In this document: positions 42,826 through 51,755 of the stretch, in pieces
Position numbering within the stretch: the stretch's first letter is position 1
Layout of the letters: the number at the start of each line of letters is the position of its first letter
Source of the DNA: JAYZDF01 sp036337945
Lineage (GTDB): Bacteria; Myxococcota; Kuafuiibacteriia; Kuafuiibacteriales; Kuafuiibacteriaceae
Assembly (NCBI GenBank): GCA_036337945.1
Contig: JAYZDF010000007.1
Coordinates: forward strand, 21,191-85,190
DNA length: 64,000 nucleotides
Direction of reading: 5' to 3'
Program-made: the position numbers and the translations under genes
The notes under the pieces: generated by a model
The model's database searches: none
What the model saw: only the letters and a program-made list of their open reading frames with translations
What the model was told of the DNA's origin: nothing

Positions 42826-43805
42826 TGGTGCGCTGTGCTCGCGTGCCTGATGTTCAACGTTTTCGTGACCGCAAACGTTTTCTTGATGGCGTCCGGAAAT
42901 TTTTTGATGAGAAAGGTTTTCTCGAAGTCGACACGCCGATTATGGTTCCGTCACCGGGAATGGAGCCACATTTACTCGCTTTCGAAACCGAGTTTACCTC
43001 GTCGAAAGAACGACGTGCTTCGCAACTCTATCTTCATACGTCACCTGAATACGCTATGAAGAGGCTGCTCGCCCATGGCGCGGGAGATATCTATCAGATT
43101 GCTCGTGTTTTTCGAGATGAGCCGATATCGAATACTCATAATCCAGAATTCACTATGCTTGAATTCTATCGCTGTCCTGGTGATTTAGACATGCTCATAG
43201 ACGACGTAAAGGAATTCCTTTTCTTTATTGCAGGAGTTGTTGATGGACCATGGCGGCCGAGGGATGTGGAAATCATCAGTGTTTCAGAAGCGTTCAAACG
43301 GGTGGGATTATGCGATCCTCTTAGTGGCGTCTCAACAGAGGAATTTCGAAAAGCACTGCCAATCCGCACACACGAAGATGACACCTGGGACGACCTGTTT
43401 CACCGGGCAATGTTTGAGTGTGTTGAGCCGAGTTTTGCGATTGAATGCCCGACGATACTCCATGGGTATCCAGCAAGCATGGCTGCCTTATCAAGAATAG
43501 ATCCTGAAGATCAGTCCCGCTGCCTGCGTTTTGAGGTTTTCGCAGGCTCTTTGGAGCTTGGTAATGCGTTCGATGAATTGGTAGATCCTGTCTTGCAAAG
43601 GAATCGCTTTGTTGAAGAAAACCAATTACGTAGAAAACTAGGAAGACCTAGTTATCCGATCGATGAGGATCTTGTCGGAGACCTCGAACAAATTGCGAAT
43701 GCAAGTGGGATTGCAATTGGTCTAGATAGACTTCTTATGCTGTGTCTGGGGAAAGAAAAACTAAGTGAGGTTCTTACTTTTCCGCCGGAAGTGGAGGACA
43801 ACTAA
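42825..43805 (+). CDS. epmA: EF-P--(R)-beta-lysine ligase (lysyl-tRNA-synthetase-like EpmA/GenX)
   Basis: 326 residues, the size of the catalytic core of class II lysyl-tRNA synthetase without the anticodon-binding domain, which is the EpmA layout. Motif 1 is around FLEVDTPIMVPSPGMEPHLL, motif 2 is FRDEPISNTHNPEFTMLEFY and motif 3 is ASGIAIGLDRLLMLCLG. EpmA attaches beta-lysine to a lysine of elongation factor P, easing Pro-Pro stalls. The partner EpmB and EF-P genes are not in the window. Translationally coupled to the RND gene (TAATG) and followed 2 bases later by trmB. Confidence 0.92.
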   Translation: MVRCARVPDVQRFRDRKRFLDGVRKFFDEKGFLEVDTPIMVPSPGMEPHLLAFETEFTSSKERRASQLYLHTSPEYAMKRLLAHGAGDIYQIARVFRDEPISNTHNPEFTMLEFYRCPGDLDMLIDDVKEFLFFIAGVVDGPWRPRDVEIISVSEAFKRVGLCDPLSGVSTEEFRKALPIRTHEDDTWDDLFHRAMFECVEPSFAIECPTILHGYPASMAALSRIDPEDQSRCLRFEVFAGSLELGNAFDELVDPVLQRNRFVEENQLRRKLGRPSYPIDEDLVGDLEQIANASGIAIGLDRLLMLCLGKEKLSEVLTFPPEVEDN

Positions 43806-43807
43806 AA

Positions 43808-44476
43808 ATGACAAGACGAGTTCGAAGGCACGCAAACCCGTTCAGTTGTAAAGTGGAGTTGGGCATGCTTGATCGCATGGCCTTATTTGGTAGAGAGGCT
43901 CCATTAGAGATTGAACTCGGTCCTGGCAACGCGAGTTTTCTTTTTGACCGAGCGCGAGCTTGTCCGGAAACAGACTTCGTCGGGATAGAGGTACGTAAAC
44001 CAATGGTGGACCAAGCCATGGAGCGACGAGAAAGGTTAGGCTTGAAGAATGCGGTGGTTTTGTACGGCAATGCGAACGTCAATTTGAAGGGACTGGTTTC
44101 CCCGAGCATCGTAAAATGCTTCCATGTTCACTTCCCAGATCCATGGGTAAAAAAACGACATTGGAAACGCAGAATGGTTCAACCTCAGTTAATCAGAGAC
44201 ATGGCTGAACTTCTGGATATCGGCGGACAAATTTATGCCCAGTCCGACGTGCCCAATTTGGCCAAAGAAATGTATTATTTTTTTTCCGAAGACGGATCAT
44301 TTGACAGCCTTCTCGATCCTTCCATGTTGGTTGAAAGACCAATTCCAGAATTCACAGACTGGGAAAAACATCACGAAGACATCGGGGAACCGATCTATCG
44401 AATGCTTTTTGAGAAGGCACGTGTGGCCGAAGGACCGGTACCGGACCTAGAACATCAAGAAGCAGAACTAAAATGA
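43808..44476 (+). CDS. trmB: tRNA (guanine-46-N7)-methyltransferase
   Basis: 222 residues. The SAM motif is IELGPGNASFLFD; FVGIEVRKP and the family hallmark VHFPDPWVKKRHWKRRMVQ, the proposed catalytic Asp with substrate contacts, follow. The enzyme makes m7G46 in the tRNA variable loop. The start 2 bases after the epmA stop and the shared direction put RND exporter, epmA and trmB in one operon. The C-terminus is slightly extended compared with short family members, with no recognisable extra domain. Confidence 0.94.
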   Translation: MTRRVRRHANPFSCKVELGMLDRMALFGREAPLEIELGPGNASFLFDRARACPETDFVGIEVRKPMVDQAMERRERLGLKNAVVLYGNANVNLKGLVSPSIVKCFHVHFPDPWVKKRHWKRRMVQPQLIRDMAELLDIGGQIYAQSDVPNLAKEMYYFFSEDGSFDSLLDPSMLVERPIPEFTDWEKHHEDIGEPIYRMLFEKARVAEGPVPDLEHQEAELK

Positions 44477-44508
44477 TATCGAATATTTAGACTACTTTTG
44501 CTGCGAGA

Positions 44509-44697
44509 TTATTCTTGCATTCTCTTCAGAACTTCGTCGCGACGACCTTCTTCGATAAGTTTGTCGTTTTTTCGAGCCTCAGACAAAGAGACCCAAGTGA
44601 AATAGGCGACGAGACCAACCATCAAAATGATCGGAATGTTGTCAGGTTTTGTAATAATGGCTGAGAAATTGTCCCAGCCGCTGGCTAGAATCATCAT
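44509..44697 (-). CDS. Small single-TM protein next to the cytochrome bc operon
   Basis: 62 residues with one transmembrane helix (IPIILMVGLVAYFTWVSL) and a charged cytoplasmic-looking tail (SEARKNDKLIEEGRRDEVLK). Small proteins with a TPDN-type N-terminal segment, one helix and this kind of tail are, as I recall, often found beside cytochrome bc genes in delta-proteobacteria, where they may be accessory subunits. It is divergent from the Rieske gene (173 bases). Tandem ATG codons start it. Confidence in reality is fair; the subunit role is inferred. Confidence 0.65.
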   Translation of the reverse strand: MMILASGWDNFSAIITKPDNIPIILMVGLVAYFTWVSLSEARKNDKLIEEGRRDEVLKRMQE

Positions 44698-44870
44698 TTG
44701 TACTTCTCACCTAGTCGCTTGGAACTCCCGGGTCAAGAGATCCCTTGCATGAGTTTTTCGTGCAGATTCAGTGGCTTGTATCGCTTGACTCGATGGTTAG
44801 CAGATCATACTTCTCCGTCGGGGTTGAGGTACAAAGTAATTAAATCCTCAACAGTAAGCGGTGTAGTTAC

Positions 44871-45437
44871 ATGGCAGGACAAGTAAGAGACGACTCTTTA
44901 CAAACAAAAGATTGGACTTGGTCGAGACGAGACTTTTTTTCGCTCGCCGGCTGGGGCGCACTACTCAACGCAGTAGGCGTCCTTACGCTGGGATTCGTGC
45001 GGTTTTTATTTCCGCGGGTTTTGTTCGAACCATCCACAATATTCAATGCAGGGCAGCCGAGTGAGTACGCGCCAAATACGGTGAGTGAAAAACTCGTGAA
45101 GAAAGAAAAGGCGTGGATCGCGCATCAGGTAGATGCAAATCAACAAAGCGTGTTCCTCGCTGTTTCTACAGTATGCACACACCTTGGCTGTACGCCTCGA
45201 TGGTTCCCTGTGGAGAATAAATTCAAGTGCCCTTGTCACGGTTCAGGTTTTCGAGGTTTCGACTTCGCGCGTGGCCGAGACATCTTAGCATTGAATTATG
45301 AAGGCCCAGCGCCGCGTCCACTTGAGCGACTCAAGATTTGGGTAGGCGACGACGGTAGCATCTGGGTGGATCGTGGGATCAAATTCCTACACGAGAAAGG
45401 TCAGTGGGGAGAAGCTGACTCTCGGGCGAAGGTATAA
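44871..45437 (+). CDS. Rieske iron-sulfur protein of a cytochrome bc/b6f-type complex
   Basis: 188 residues. An N-terminal membrane anchor (DFFSLAGWGALLNAVGVLTLGF) with a twin-Arg-like SRRDFF start suggests Tat export. The 2Fe-2S site is CTHLGC and CPCHGSGF, giving the two Cys and two His ligands plus the disulfide Cys pair. It accepts electrons from quinol at the Qo site and passes them to a c-type cytochrome. It is the first gene of a three-gene operon with cytochrome b genes, which are 2 and 15 bases apart. Confidence 0.94.
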   Translation: MAGQVRDDSLQTKDWTWSRRDFFSLAGWGALLNAVGVLTLGFVRFLFPRVLFEPSTIFNAGQPSEYAPNTVSEKLVKKEKAWIAHQVDANQQSVFLAVSTVCTHLGCTPRWFPVENKFKCPCHGSGFRGFDFARGRDILALNYEGPAPRPLERLKIWVGDDGSIWVDRGIKFLHEKGQWGEADSRAKV

Positions 45438-45439
45438 TC

Positions 45440-46228
45440 ATGAGTGAACGCAAAGAAAATTCAGCGACTTCGAATGCGCTCAAAGCCATCACGGAGTCCC
45501 AAGTTTGGACATCAATCTTCCGTCACGGGTATGCGGACACACCTCGAAACCGCTCCCTACAAATCAGTGCGAATGTGTGGCTGCATTTGCATCCAACCAA
45601 GGTTCGTCGGCACGGTATCCGCTATCGATACACGTGGTGCGCCGGTGGTTTGACCTTCTTGTTATATCTCGTGACTGTGGTTACGGGCGTTATCTTGATG
45701 TTCTATTACCGACCCGCTGCGGAGTACGCGTATCACGATATCAAGTATCTCGATTTTGACGTGCCGTTTGGTATGTTCACTCGAAATATGCACAGGTGGG
45801 CGGCCCACGGTATGATTATCTTCGTGTGGCTGCATATGTTCCGCGTGTTCATGACTGGCTCGTACAAGCCACCCCGTGAGTTCAACTGGATCGTGGGCGT
45901 ATTGCTTCTCGTTCTTACGATGTTGCTTTCATTTACCGGCTATCTCCTACCGTGGGATCAGCTAGCTATTTGGGCGGTAACTGTAGGTTCGAACATGGCG
46001 CGTGCGACACCACTTCTCGGTCATGAAGGCCCGTTCGGTCCGCAACTGGGTGTAACACCTCGTTACGATGCACGTTCCATTCTCACCGCGGGTGTCAACA
46101 TTGGCTCACCGACGTTGTTACGTTTCTACGTACTTCACTGCGTATTCATTCCGATCGCGGCTTCGGTTCTTATGATTCTGCACTTCTGGCGTATTCGTAA
46201 GGACGGAGGAATTTCGGGTCCACTGTAG
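45440..46228 (+). CDS. Cytochrome b, N-terminal haem-binding part (b6-type)
   Basis: 262 residues with four membrane helices, the b6-like half of a split cytochrome b. Haem ligands are spaced correctly: in MHRWAAHGMIIFVWLHMFR the two His are 14 apart, and in LHCVFIPIAASVLMILHFW the second pair is 15 apart. It binds low- and high-potential haems and part of the Qo and Qi quinone sites. Starts 2 bases after the Rieske stop. Confidence 0.95.
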   Translation: MSERKENSATSNALKAITESQVWTSIFRHGYADTPRNRSLQISANVWLHLHPTKVRRHGIRYRYTWCAGGLTFLLYLVTVVTGVILMFYYRPAAEYAYHDIKYLDFDVPFGMFTRNMHRWAAHGMIIFVWLHMFRVFMTGSYKPPREFNWIVGVLLLVLTMLLSFTGYLLPWDQLAIWAVTVGSNMARATPLLGHEGPFGPQLGVTPRYDARSILTAGVNIGSPTLLRFYVLHCVFIPIAASVLMILHFWRIRKDGGISGPL

Positions 46229-46243
46229 GTCACGGAGGTAAAC

Positions 46244-47065
46244 ATGGCAGATTCTGTACATACCGATCATTCACTCAATCGACCCGCTGACAGTAAAGTT
46301 GCAACGGGTAAACTTCGGCTCACCAAAAAGGATGAAGTCCTTTCGGACAAAATCCACAGCTGGCCGTATTTCGTTCGTGTAGAGTTCATCGCTGGACTCA
46401 TCATGATGCTGGTGCTTATCGTTTGGTCTTTGACCATTGATGCTCCAATGGAAGAGCCTGCGAATCCAGGCGTCACGCCAAACCCATCGAAAGCGCCTTG
46501 GTACTTCCTTGGGCTTCAAGAAATGCTCGTATATTTTGATGCATGGATGGCGGGTGTTGTGCTTCCTTCACTCATCATCGTTGGTTTGATGGTGATTCCA
46601 TATATCGACATCAATCCGCGTGGTAACGGTTACTATACCTTAAAAGAGCGCTGGTTCGCGGTATTGAACTTCCTGTTCGGCTTTCACGTTCTCTGGGTAG
46701 TCATGATCGTCATCGGTGTATTCTTGCGTGGTCCAGGTTGGAACTTTTTCATGCCTTGGCAGTTCTGGGATCCGCACAAGGTTGTGGCTTTGAACAATGT
46801 GGACTGGGCGTACTTCCTAGGGTTCCGTGATTACTGGGCGAGCTTCTTCGTTGGCGCGGCGACCATGGGTGCCTTCTTCAGCGTTATTCCCGGGGTTTGG
46901 ATTGTTTTCCACAAGAAAGCTCCAATTCTGCGTCAACTCGGTTTTATTCGATACAACATCGTAGCGGCCTTGTTCATGCTGCAGATGTTGCTACCGTTCA
47001 AGATGCTCCTTCGATGGACACTGGACATCAAATACATCTGGGTCACTCCTTGGTTCAACCTGTAA
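46244..47065 (+). CDS. Cytochrome b, C-terminal part (subunit IV-type)
   Basis: 273 residues with about five membrane helices; the counterpart of b6f subunit IV with extra C-terminal helices. The Qo motif that is PEWY in most bc complexes is APWY here (in KAPWYFLGLQEML), so the proton-accepting Glu is replaced by Pro. Variants of this motif are known in menaquinol-oxidising lineages. No cytochrome c1, f or c gene follows in the operon, so the electron acceptor subunit must be encoded elsewhere. GGAGGT site ahead of the ATG. Confidence 0.92.
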   Translation: MADSVHTDHSLNRPADSKVATGKLRLTKKDEVLSDKIHSWPYFVRVEFIAGLIMMLVLIVWSLTIDAPMEEPANPGVTPNPSKAPWYFLGLQEMLVYFDAWMAGVVLPSLIIVGLMVIPYIDINPRGNGYYTLKERWFAVLNFLFGFHVLWVVMIVIGVFLRGPGWNFFMPWQFWDPHKVVALNNVDWAYFLGFRDYWASFFVGAATMGAFFSVIPGVWIVFHKKAPILRQLGFIRYNIVAALFMLQMLLPFKMLLRWTLDIKYIWVTPWFNL

Positions 47066-47069
47066 GCTT

Positions 47070-48596
47070 TTGACCCCTCCCCTCCCTCTTTCTTTTCTTC
47101 TCCTCGTTACAATTCTTTCGTTACAAGCTTGTAGCGGTTTATCGACCCATTCAAGGTCAGCCAGAACTGGTATCCTTCAAAAGTTTGTTGTTTCGCCTCA
47201 AGGAGATGACGGTGCCGTCGGTTCGAGGGAACAACCTTGGCGGACGCTATCACCTCTAAGCCGACGCCTCTCCTCTCCCGGTGAAGGCGCGCTCGTTGAA
47301 CTCACAGCAGGAAAATACGACAGGCCGCTCCGACTTAATAGTCCTACTTCTCTCATTATACGAAGCTTGGGACCGGTTGAAGTAACCTTAGAGATCGAAA
47401 ACAGCGGTCATAAAGACGGAAAAGTAAAAATTCAACAATTGCAGCTAACAGGACAAATTCGGATTAAGAATAGCTCAATAGATATCGAAGACTCCCAACT
47501 GACTTGCGAGACGGGGATTTGTATACGGTTTGAAAACACCAAGGTTTTGGTGAACAGGGTTTCATTTTCTGGCGCCAAAAAAGTTATGAATCTCATCAAC
47601 ATGTCGAACACAGAAGCAAGGCTCCAAGGGGTTAGAATCAATAATGGTGGGCATCAAGCGCAGATCTTAGCCAAGGAAAACAGTCGCCTCACATTGAGTA
47701 ATTCTGAAGTCATGGCAAGCGAAGGAATTGGGCTCAGCATCATCGGTGAAAGTAAGGCGGTGCTCGAGAATTCAGTACTCAAAAACGCAAAAAAGTTCGC
47801 GCTTCATGTTGATGATTCAGATGTTGAAGTAATGAGCTCCACCGTTGGTAGCACGAATGATATAGGCGTAGGTGTAGCGCGCGGAAGCGTACAATTTTCA
47901 CGTAGTATTGTAGAGAGCTCAAAAGTAGGTTCGGTCTACGCCTTTAGGAGCTTGCTTTCTTTTATGAATTCTCGCGTAGAGAACGAGACGGGTTATGGGC
48001 TCATCGCGGAACAAAGTCATCTCAAAGGTCAAGAGTCGTTCTTCGGACAGATCGAACGCGGAACTAGTTCGAGTATCGATGACACGTTATTTCTTACGGG
48101 CTCTGAGACTCAGTTTTTTCTGCACAAAACGCAAATTGAGAACTCAAGAGGGTTCGGATTGCGCGTAGAAAATGGTGCGCACGGCGTATTCAGCGGTGAA
48201 ATATCAAACGCGAGATACGGGGCAGTGTGGATCAACACAAAGGCAGATGAAGGAGTTCGGATCGAAAACTCAAAGATCTCTCGTGTATTCGAAGGACCAG
48301 GCGTTCTCGTCTCTGCGGGTGAAAAGGCGGTCATTGTGAACAGCCAGATTCGAGGGTGCTCTGGAGGAGGCCTCTTAGTGACCGTAGATTCATCTGTCGC
48401 GGTAGATGGAGCACAGGTTACGAACAACGGAAATTACGATATGGCAGCCTACGGCACATCTAATATTTCGACATACAGTCACAAAGAATTAGATCGTGCA
48501 AAAACCTTTGCGAGCTGCGGAGAAGAGGCCCAAATAGAATTCGTAAGCTCTTCACCGACCGACGAAAAAGCAAAAAGTTCTCTTTCTTGCCCGTAA
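47070..48596 (+). CDS. Right-handed beta-helix lipoprotein
   Basis: 508 residues from a TTG at 47070, 4 bases after the cytochrome stop. Lipoprotein signal LLLVTILSLQACSG. Residues about 40-450 contain repeating strands of 20-25 residues (LENSVLKNAKKFALHVDDSD, VEVMSSTVGSTNDIGVGV, VRIENSKISRVFEGPGVLVS) that fit a parallel beta-helix of the pectate-lyase/NosD type. The opening GTVDDGAVGSREQPWRTL-like pattern (SPQGDDGAVGSREQPWRTLS) is typical of secreted beta-helix proteins with DUF1565-like heads. No catalytic residue is evident. Likely an outer-membrane-attached surface protein; its link with respiration is uncertain. Confidence 0.78.
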   Translation: MTPPLPLSFLLLVTILSLQACSGLSTHSRSARTGILQKFVVSPQGDDGAVGSREQPWRTLSPLSRRLSSPGEGALVELTAGKYDRPLRLNSPTSLIIRSLGPVEVTLEIENSGHKDGKVKIQQLQLTGQIRIKNSSIDIEDSQLTCETGICIRFENTKVLVNRVSFSGAKKVMNLINMSNTEARLQGVRINNGGHQAQILAKENSRLTLSNSEVMASEGIGLSIIGESKAVLENSVLKNAKKFALHVDDSDVEVMSSTVGSTNDIGVGVARGSVQFSRSIVESSKVGSVYAFRSLLSFMNSRVENETGYGLIAEQSHLKGQESFFGQIERGTSSSIDDTLFLTGSETQFFLHKTQIENSRGFGLRVENGAHGVFSGEISNARYGAVWINTKADEGVRIENSKISRVFEGPGVLVSAGEKAVIVNSQIRGCSGGGLLVTVDSSVAVDGAQVTNNGNYDMAAYGTSNISTYSHKELDRAKTFASCGEEAQIEFVSSSPTDEKAKSSLSCP

Positions 48597-48605
48597 GGAA
48601 CTTCA

Positions 48606-50066
48606 TTAAATCTGAAGATCTTTGCGAACATCTTCAAAAAGCGATGGAGGCACAAAGTTGAGGTCAACCTGCCGGGCGGTGAGCTCGCGATAGCGTGGTG
48701 AGTCCGTGCTCTCAATAATCTGAGCAGCCCTTTTGATCGTTTCCGTAGCAAATTGTTTGATGAGGCTTCGGAAAGCATCCTTCTGTAAGGAGCCAATGTC
48801 CCTTATGACGTAAGAGTAAGTGACCAAGACAGCGCACGCAAGAAAGACATTTTCGCGTGGCAAGAGTTGTTTTGATTGTTCGGCAAAGCTTTCTAGAAGC
48901 ATTGAAGACGAAGAACATCGATGTTCCACCGACGCTCGGTACAGAAGTCCAAGGTCGTACATAAAGAGTTCAGGGACAAACTGAAGACCAGCCGCTTTCG
49001 CTACACCGCTGTAGTAGGCAAGGTTTGACGCGATGTCCTTCGCCAATGTCGGATGTCCACCGAGAGCCTCTTCAGCGAGAACTCTATACTGAGTGAGTAC
49101 ATCAAATACTGCGTGGGGCTCGCCGTGAGTGATCGCAAAACGAATATTTGAATTAAATGCCCTTACGGCATTATCAACGACGGGAAAATCTTCACGACGA
49201 TATGCATCGGAAGCGATGCCTCTGATGGTGTCAGCGACATATACCACCGCATCAGGCATCTTTATAAGCGCAGCTTCAAATGCTAGGTTTAGGTCTTGGA
49301 GAGCAATAAGCTCGGCCCAGCACCGATCAGAGGCGATGAAATGCATAGCCTCTGGTGCCAATCCGCGAAAATCTTCAGGTTCAGGAACAAACCAATGTTT
49401 CGGTAGGTCTCTTTTATGGTGGCCATAGGTTCGTAATAAGTCTCGTGTTGCTCGGATGGCTTCTTCGGTACCTCGTCTCGCACTACCATCAATGGCTTTA
49501 AGCATGAGACTCCCAAGATTGTGAAGAGCGTGAGCGAGCTCGCGCTGGGTCGTTGATAAACGTTTCTGGTGACGGGCTTTGTCGACCGCACCGTTGCCTT
49601 GTTTTTGGATTCTCGAAACCAAAGAACTCGGCTCAAGAAACCAAATTACGTAGCAAAAATAAGGAACAACCAAGCCAAATCCAAGCATGCAGGTGAACAT
49701 AACGGCCTTTGCAAGCAGAAACGCGGTTTCGTCGTTACGAATGATGTAGCTCACCCAATTCGCGTGGAGTGCAGCGAGAGCATAGATAGTGAGAATACTG
49801 AGATGGATTTTATCGGTGAGAAAAAGTCTGAGAAGCTTAGGTGTATAGTGGGTGGCAGTAATCGGTATCGCAACAGCAACGGACACCAAGACGACTGAGA
49901 GCAGCTGATTGTGCGAACGACTCATCGCGCTGACAGCAGCATGAATCGTCTCGAAGTTACCGTAAGCGAGTTCTCCCGCGTAAAGAAAATGAACTTCTGA
50001 ATACATGATGGCGACCAAAATCAGAATCAAGGTCAGAAAAAGCGGTAGTGGGAAGCGGTTCCACAC
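48606..50066 (-). CDS. DUF2254-like membrane protein
   Basis: 486 residues from a GTG. Four N-terminal membrane helices are followed by a large soluble part. The segment LLSVVLVSVAVAIPITATHYTPKLLRLFLTD and the following helix pair closely follow the pattern of DUF2254 membrane proteins (…LQxxSxxFSPRxLRxFLxD…), and LVSRIQKQG is their cytoplasmic border. The soluble portion is helical. Function of the family is unknown. It is the third gene of a leftward unit with two unknown genes 76 bases and 0.7 kb upstream; convergent with the beta-helix gene. Confidence 0.7.
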   Translation of the reverse strand: MWNRFPLPLFLTLILILVAIMYSEVHFLYAGELAYGNFETIHAAVSAMSRSHNQLLSVVLVSVAVAIPITATHYTPKLLRLFLTDKIHLSILTIYALAALHANWVSYIIRNDETAFLLAKAVMFTCMLGFGLVVPYFCYVIWFLEPSSLVSRIQKQGNGAVDKARHQKRLSTTQRELAHALHNLGSLMLKAIDGSARRGTEEAIRATRDLLRTYGHHKRDLPKHWFVPEPEDFRGLAPEAMHFIASDRCWAELIALQDLNLAFEAALIKMPDAVVYVADTIRGIASDAYRREDFPVVDNAVRAFNSNIRFAITHGEPHAVFDVLTQYRVLAEEALGGHPTLAKDIASNLAYYSGVAKAAGLQFVPELFMYDLGLLYRASVEHRCSSSSMLLESFAEQSKQLLPRENVFLACAVLVTYSYVIRDIGSLQKDAFRSLIKQFATETIKRAAQIIESTDSPRYRELTARQVDLNFVPPSLFEDVRKDLQI

Positions 50067-50142
50067 GTTTCTAGTATATTCGAGTTTGGCCTCAGACCAA
50101 AAAAATGGACCGTTTGACGAAGTATTTCATAAAGATTGTCGA

Positions 50143-50769
50143 CTACATGCAATCAATATGAGCGAGCTTGGCGGTGATGGTCTTGCGATAAAAAGCCCGA
50201 GCGTCCTCAACCACGCGATAGAAGTCTCCGTGAGCGAGTTGGCTATCCATCCAGCGAACATATCGTGAAGCATTATTATGAGCGACGATATATCTTTCTT
50301 CAGAGTCGGGAGTAACGCTTGGATGCAGATGGAGGCTCGCAAAGAGACGCGACATCGCATCACGGACGCCGAAGAGAATCCGCAAAAGTAGGTATTTGTC
50401 GACCTCTGCCTGTAATTCCAATTCCAGTTGCGATACCGGACGTTGAAGAGCAGCACTGCAATACGTCAGATATAGAAAGTGAGAGACGCCCTCTAAGGCT
50501 ACGCAAAAAGAGTCAACGGATCCGGTTTTTGGGGCATCGATAAATTTTTCTGCTCTGCGGACTTCATGAGGACAAATATACAAACCGATATCGGTGGTCT
50601 GATCTGCTCCAGGAATAAGATAGAGAGCTTCCCTCGGCCTTTCCTTGTTCGGTTCACCCAAAAGCAGAGAAAGATGCTCTGGATGCAGCTGAAAATCATT
50701 GGCCTCGACGGGACTATCAACCCGATAGAGATACTGGAGGGTCTGTTGGAGACGATTGAGTAGGTTCAT
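50143..50769 (-). CDS. Hypothetical protein, helical
   Basis: 208 residues from the ATG at 50769, preceded by a GGAAGGAAC-type ribosome-binding site. The N-terminus is MNLLNRLQQTLQYLYRVDSP; the rest is mostly helical with Tyr/Leu-rich helices (LEGVSHFLYLTYCSAALQRP; ELELQAEVDKYLLLRILFGV). No signal peptide. No family recognised. It sits 14 bases after the upstream unknown gene and both resemble each other only in general helical content, so they are probably a functional pair. Confidence 0.7.
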   Translation of the reverse strand: MNLLNRLQQTLQYLYRVDSPVEANDFQLHPEHLSLLLGEPNKERPREALYLIPGADQTTDIGLYICPHEVRRAEKFIDAPKTGSVDSFCVALEGVSHFLYLTYCSAALQRPVSQLELELQAEVDKYLLLRILFGVRDAMSRLFASLHLHPSVTPDSEERYIVAHNNASRYVRWMDSQLAHGDFYRVVEDARAFYRKTITAKLAHIDCM

Positions 50770-50783
50770 AGTTCCTTCCTGCA

Positions 50784-51386
50784 CTAAGAACCGATTGGAA
50801 CGGCACCCTGTCGAATCAGGCGTTCGTACAACTCTCGATTGTCTGTATTCCGCGACCAACGTTCGTAGAGGTTCGCGAGATCTCGGCCAATAGGTAGGCT
50901 GGTCTTTTCAGCGAGTTGAGTCAGTAATTCAACAACCCGTGAAAACTTGTCCGCCAATTGACGCATCAAAGGACGCATTTTACCGGTTCGGTCGAGGCTT
51001 GCTGCGCGATCATAGGCACTGCCGCCCATCCGAATATAATAATCGAACGAAACCACAGAACGCTCGACATGAGGTGCGAAGAAACTGCTCACAAACAAAG
51101 AGACATCGCCTAAGTGACGGTAGGCTTCAAATTGTTCGAGAGGCGGCGCGCTGATCGCCCTTTCGTATAATCGAAACAAGGCAGGCGGCCCAGATTCTTC
51201 GGCGCTGTTATGGCTGTGAAGAACAGCAGGGTCTGTAAAGCCAGATACGACTTGTACAAGATACGCAGCCGATGCATCGCTAAGTTGCACGTCCTGACCT
51301 TTTAGGACTTCTTCAAGAAGATCGCTGAAAAACCCTGAAACGCTTTTGCTTGTGACAATTTTTTTCTCCATACGCACCATCATCAT
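50784..51386 (-). CDS. Hypothetical protein, helical
   Basis: 200 residues from the ATG cluster at 51386/51383/51380, behind AGGA; a GTG at 51422 is an alternative. Predicted helical: GFFSDLLEEVLKGQDVQLSD, AYLVQVVSGFTDPA, FRLYERAISAPPLEQFEAYR and SRVVELLTQLAEKTSLPIGR. No signal peptide, membrane segment or recognisable motif. First gene of a leftward unit leading to the DUF2254-like membrane protein. I cannot name the family. Confidence 0.7.
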   Translation of the reverse strand: MMMVRMEKKIVTSKSVSGFFSDLLEEVLKGQDVQLSDASAAYLVQVVSGFTDPAVLHSHNSAEESGPPALFRLYERAISAPPLEQFEAYRHLGDVSLFVSSFFAPHVERSVVSFDYYIRMGGSAYDRAASLDRTGKMRPLMRQLADKFSRVVELLTQLAEKTSLPIGRDLANLYERWSRNTDNRELYERLIRQGAVPIGS

Positions 51387-51422
51387 ATTCCTATTTTCGG
51401 CGCCACCGAAGATATGTTGCAC

Positions 51423-51755
51423 AATGATTTCAATGCCTTAGCGGTAATACTTTATCTTACCTACGCGATGCGTCACACAAATAGATTAAAAAAGTTATTG
51501 ATTATAAGTGCTTATTCATAGATATCCTAAAATCTTTGGCAACCAACTATATCGAGTGGCTAATAAAATTAATTCAAAAAAAATTTTCGGAAGGGAGAAT
51601 CATTTGCGACGGACAATTTTCATGCCAACAGATATTTTTTATTTGTGTGGAGCTCAGGTCCGTTCATGTATAATTCGCTTCGCCTTTACACGATCGACCG
51701 CGATGAGGGCTTCTTGCAATCGAACTTAGAGTGACCTAGCTTCTCGATCGCTGAC
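51423..51755. other. AT-rich intergenic region
   Basis: About 330 bases between divergent genes. The part at 51470-51650 is noticeably A+T-rich with runs of A and T. A good -10 element, TATAAT (51669-51674), faces the M16 peptidase gene, but its -35 (TTGTGT at 51643) is 20 bases away, longer than ideal. A frame of 73 codons at 51508-51729 has no ribosome-binding site or protein-like composition, so I do not call it a gene. Confidence 0.5.

Noticed and set aside
51508..51729. A 73-codon frame in the AT-rich gap before the M16 peptidase gene
   Set aside because: No ribosome-binding site, no recognisable motif and unusual composition.
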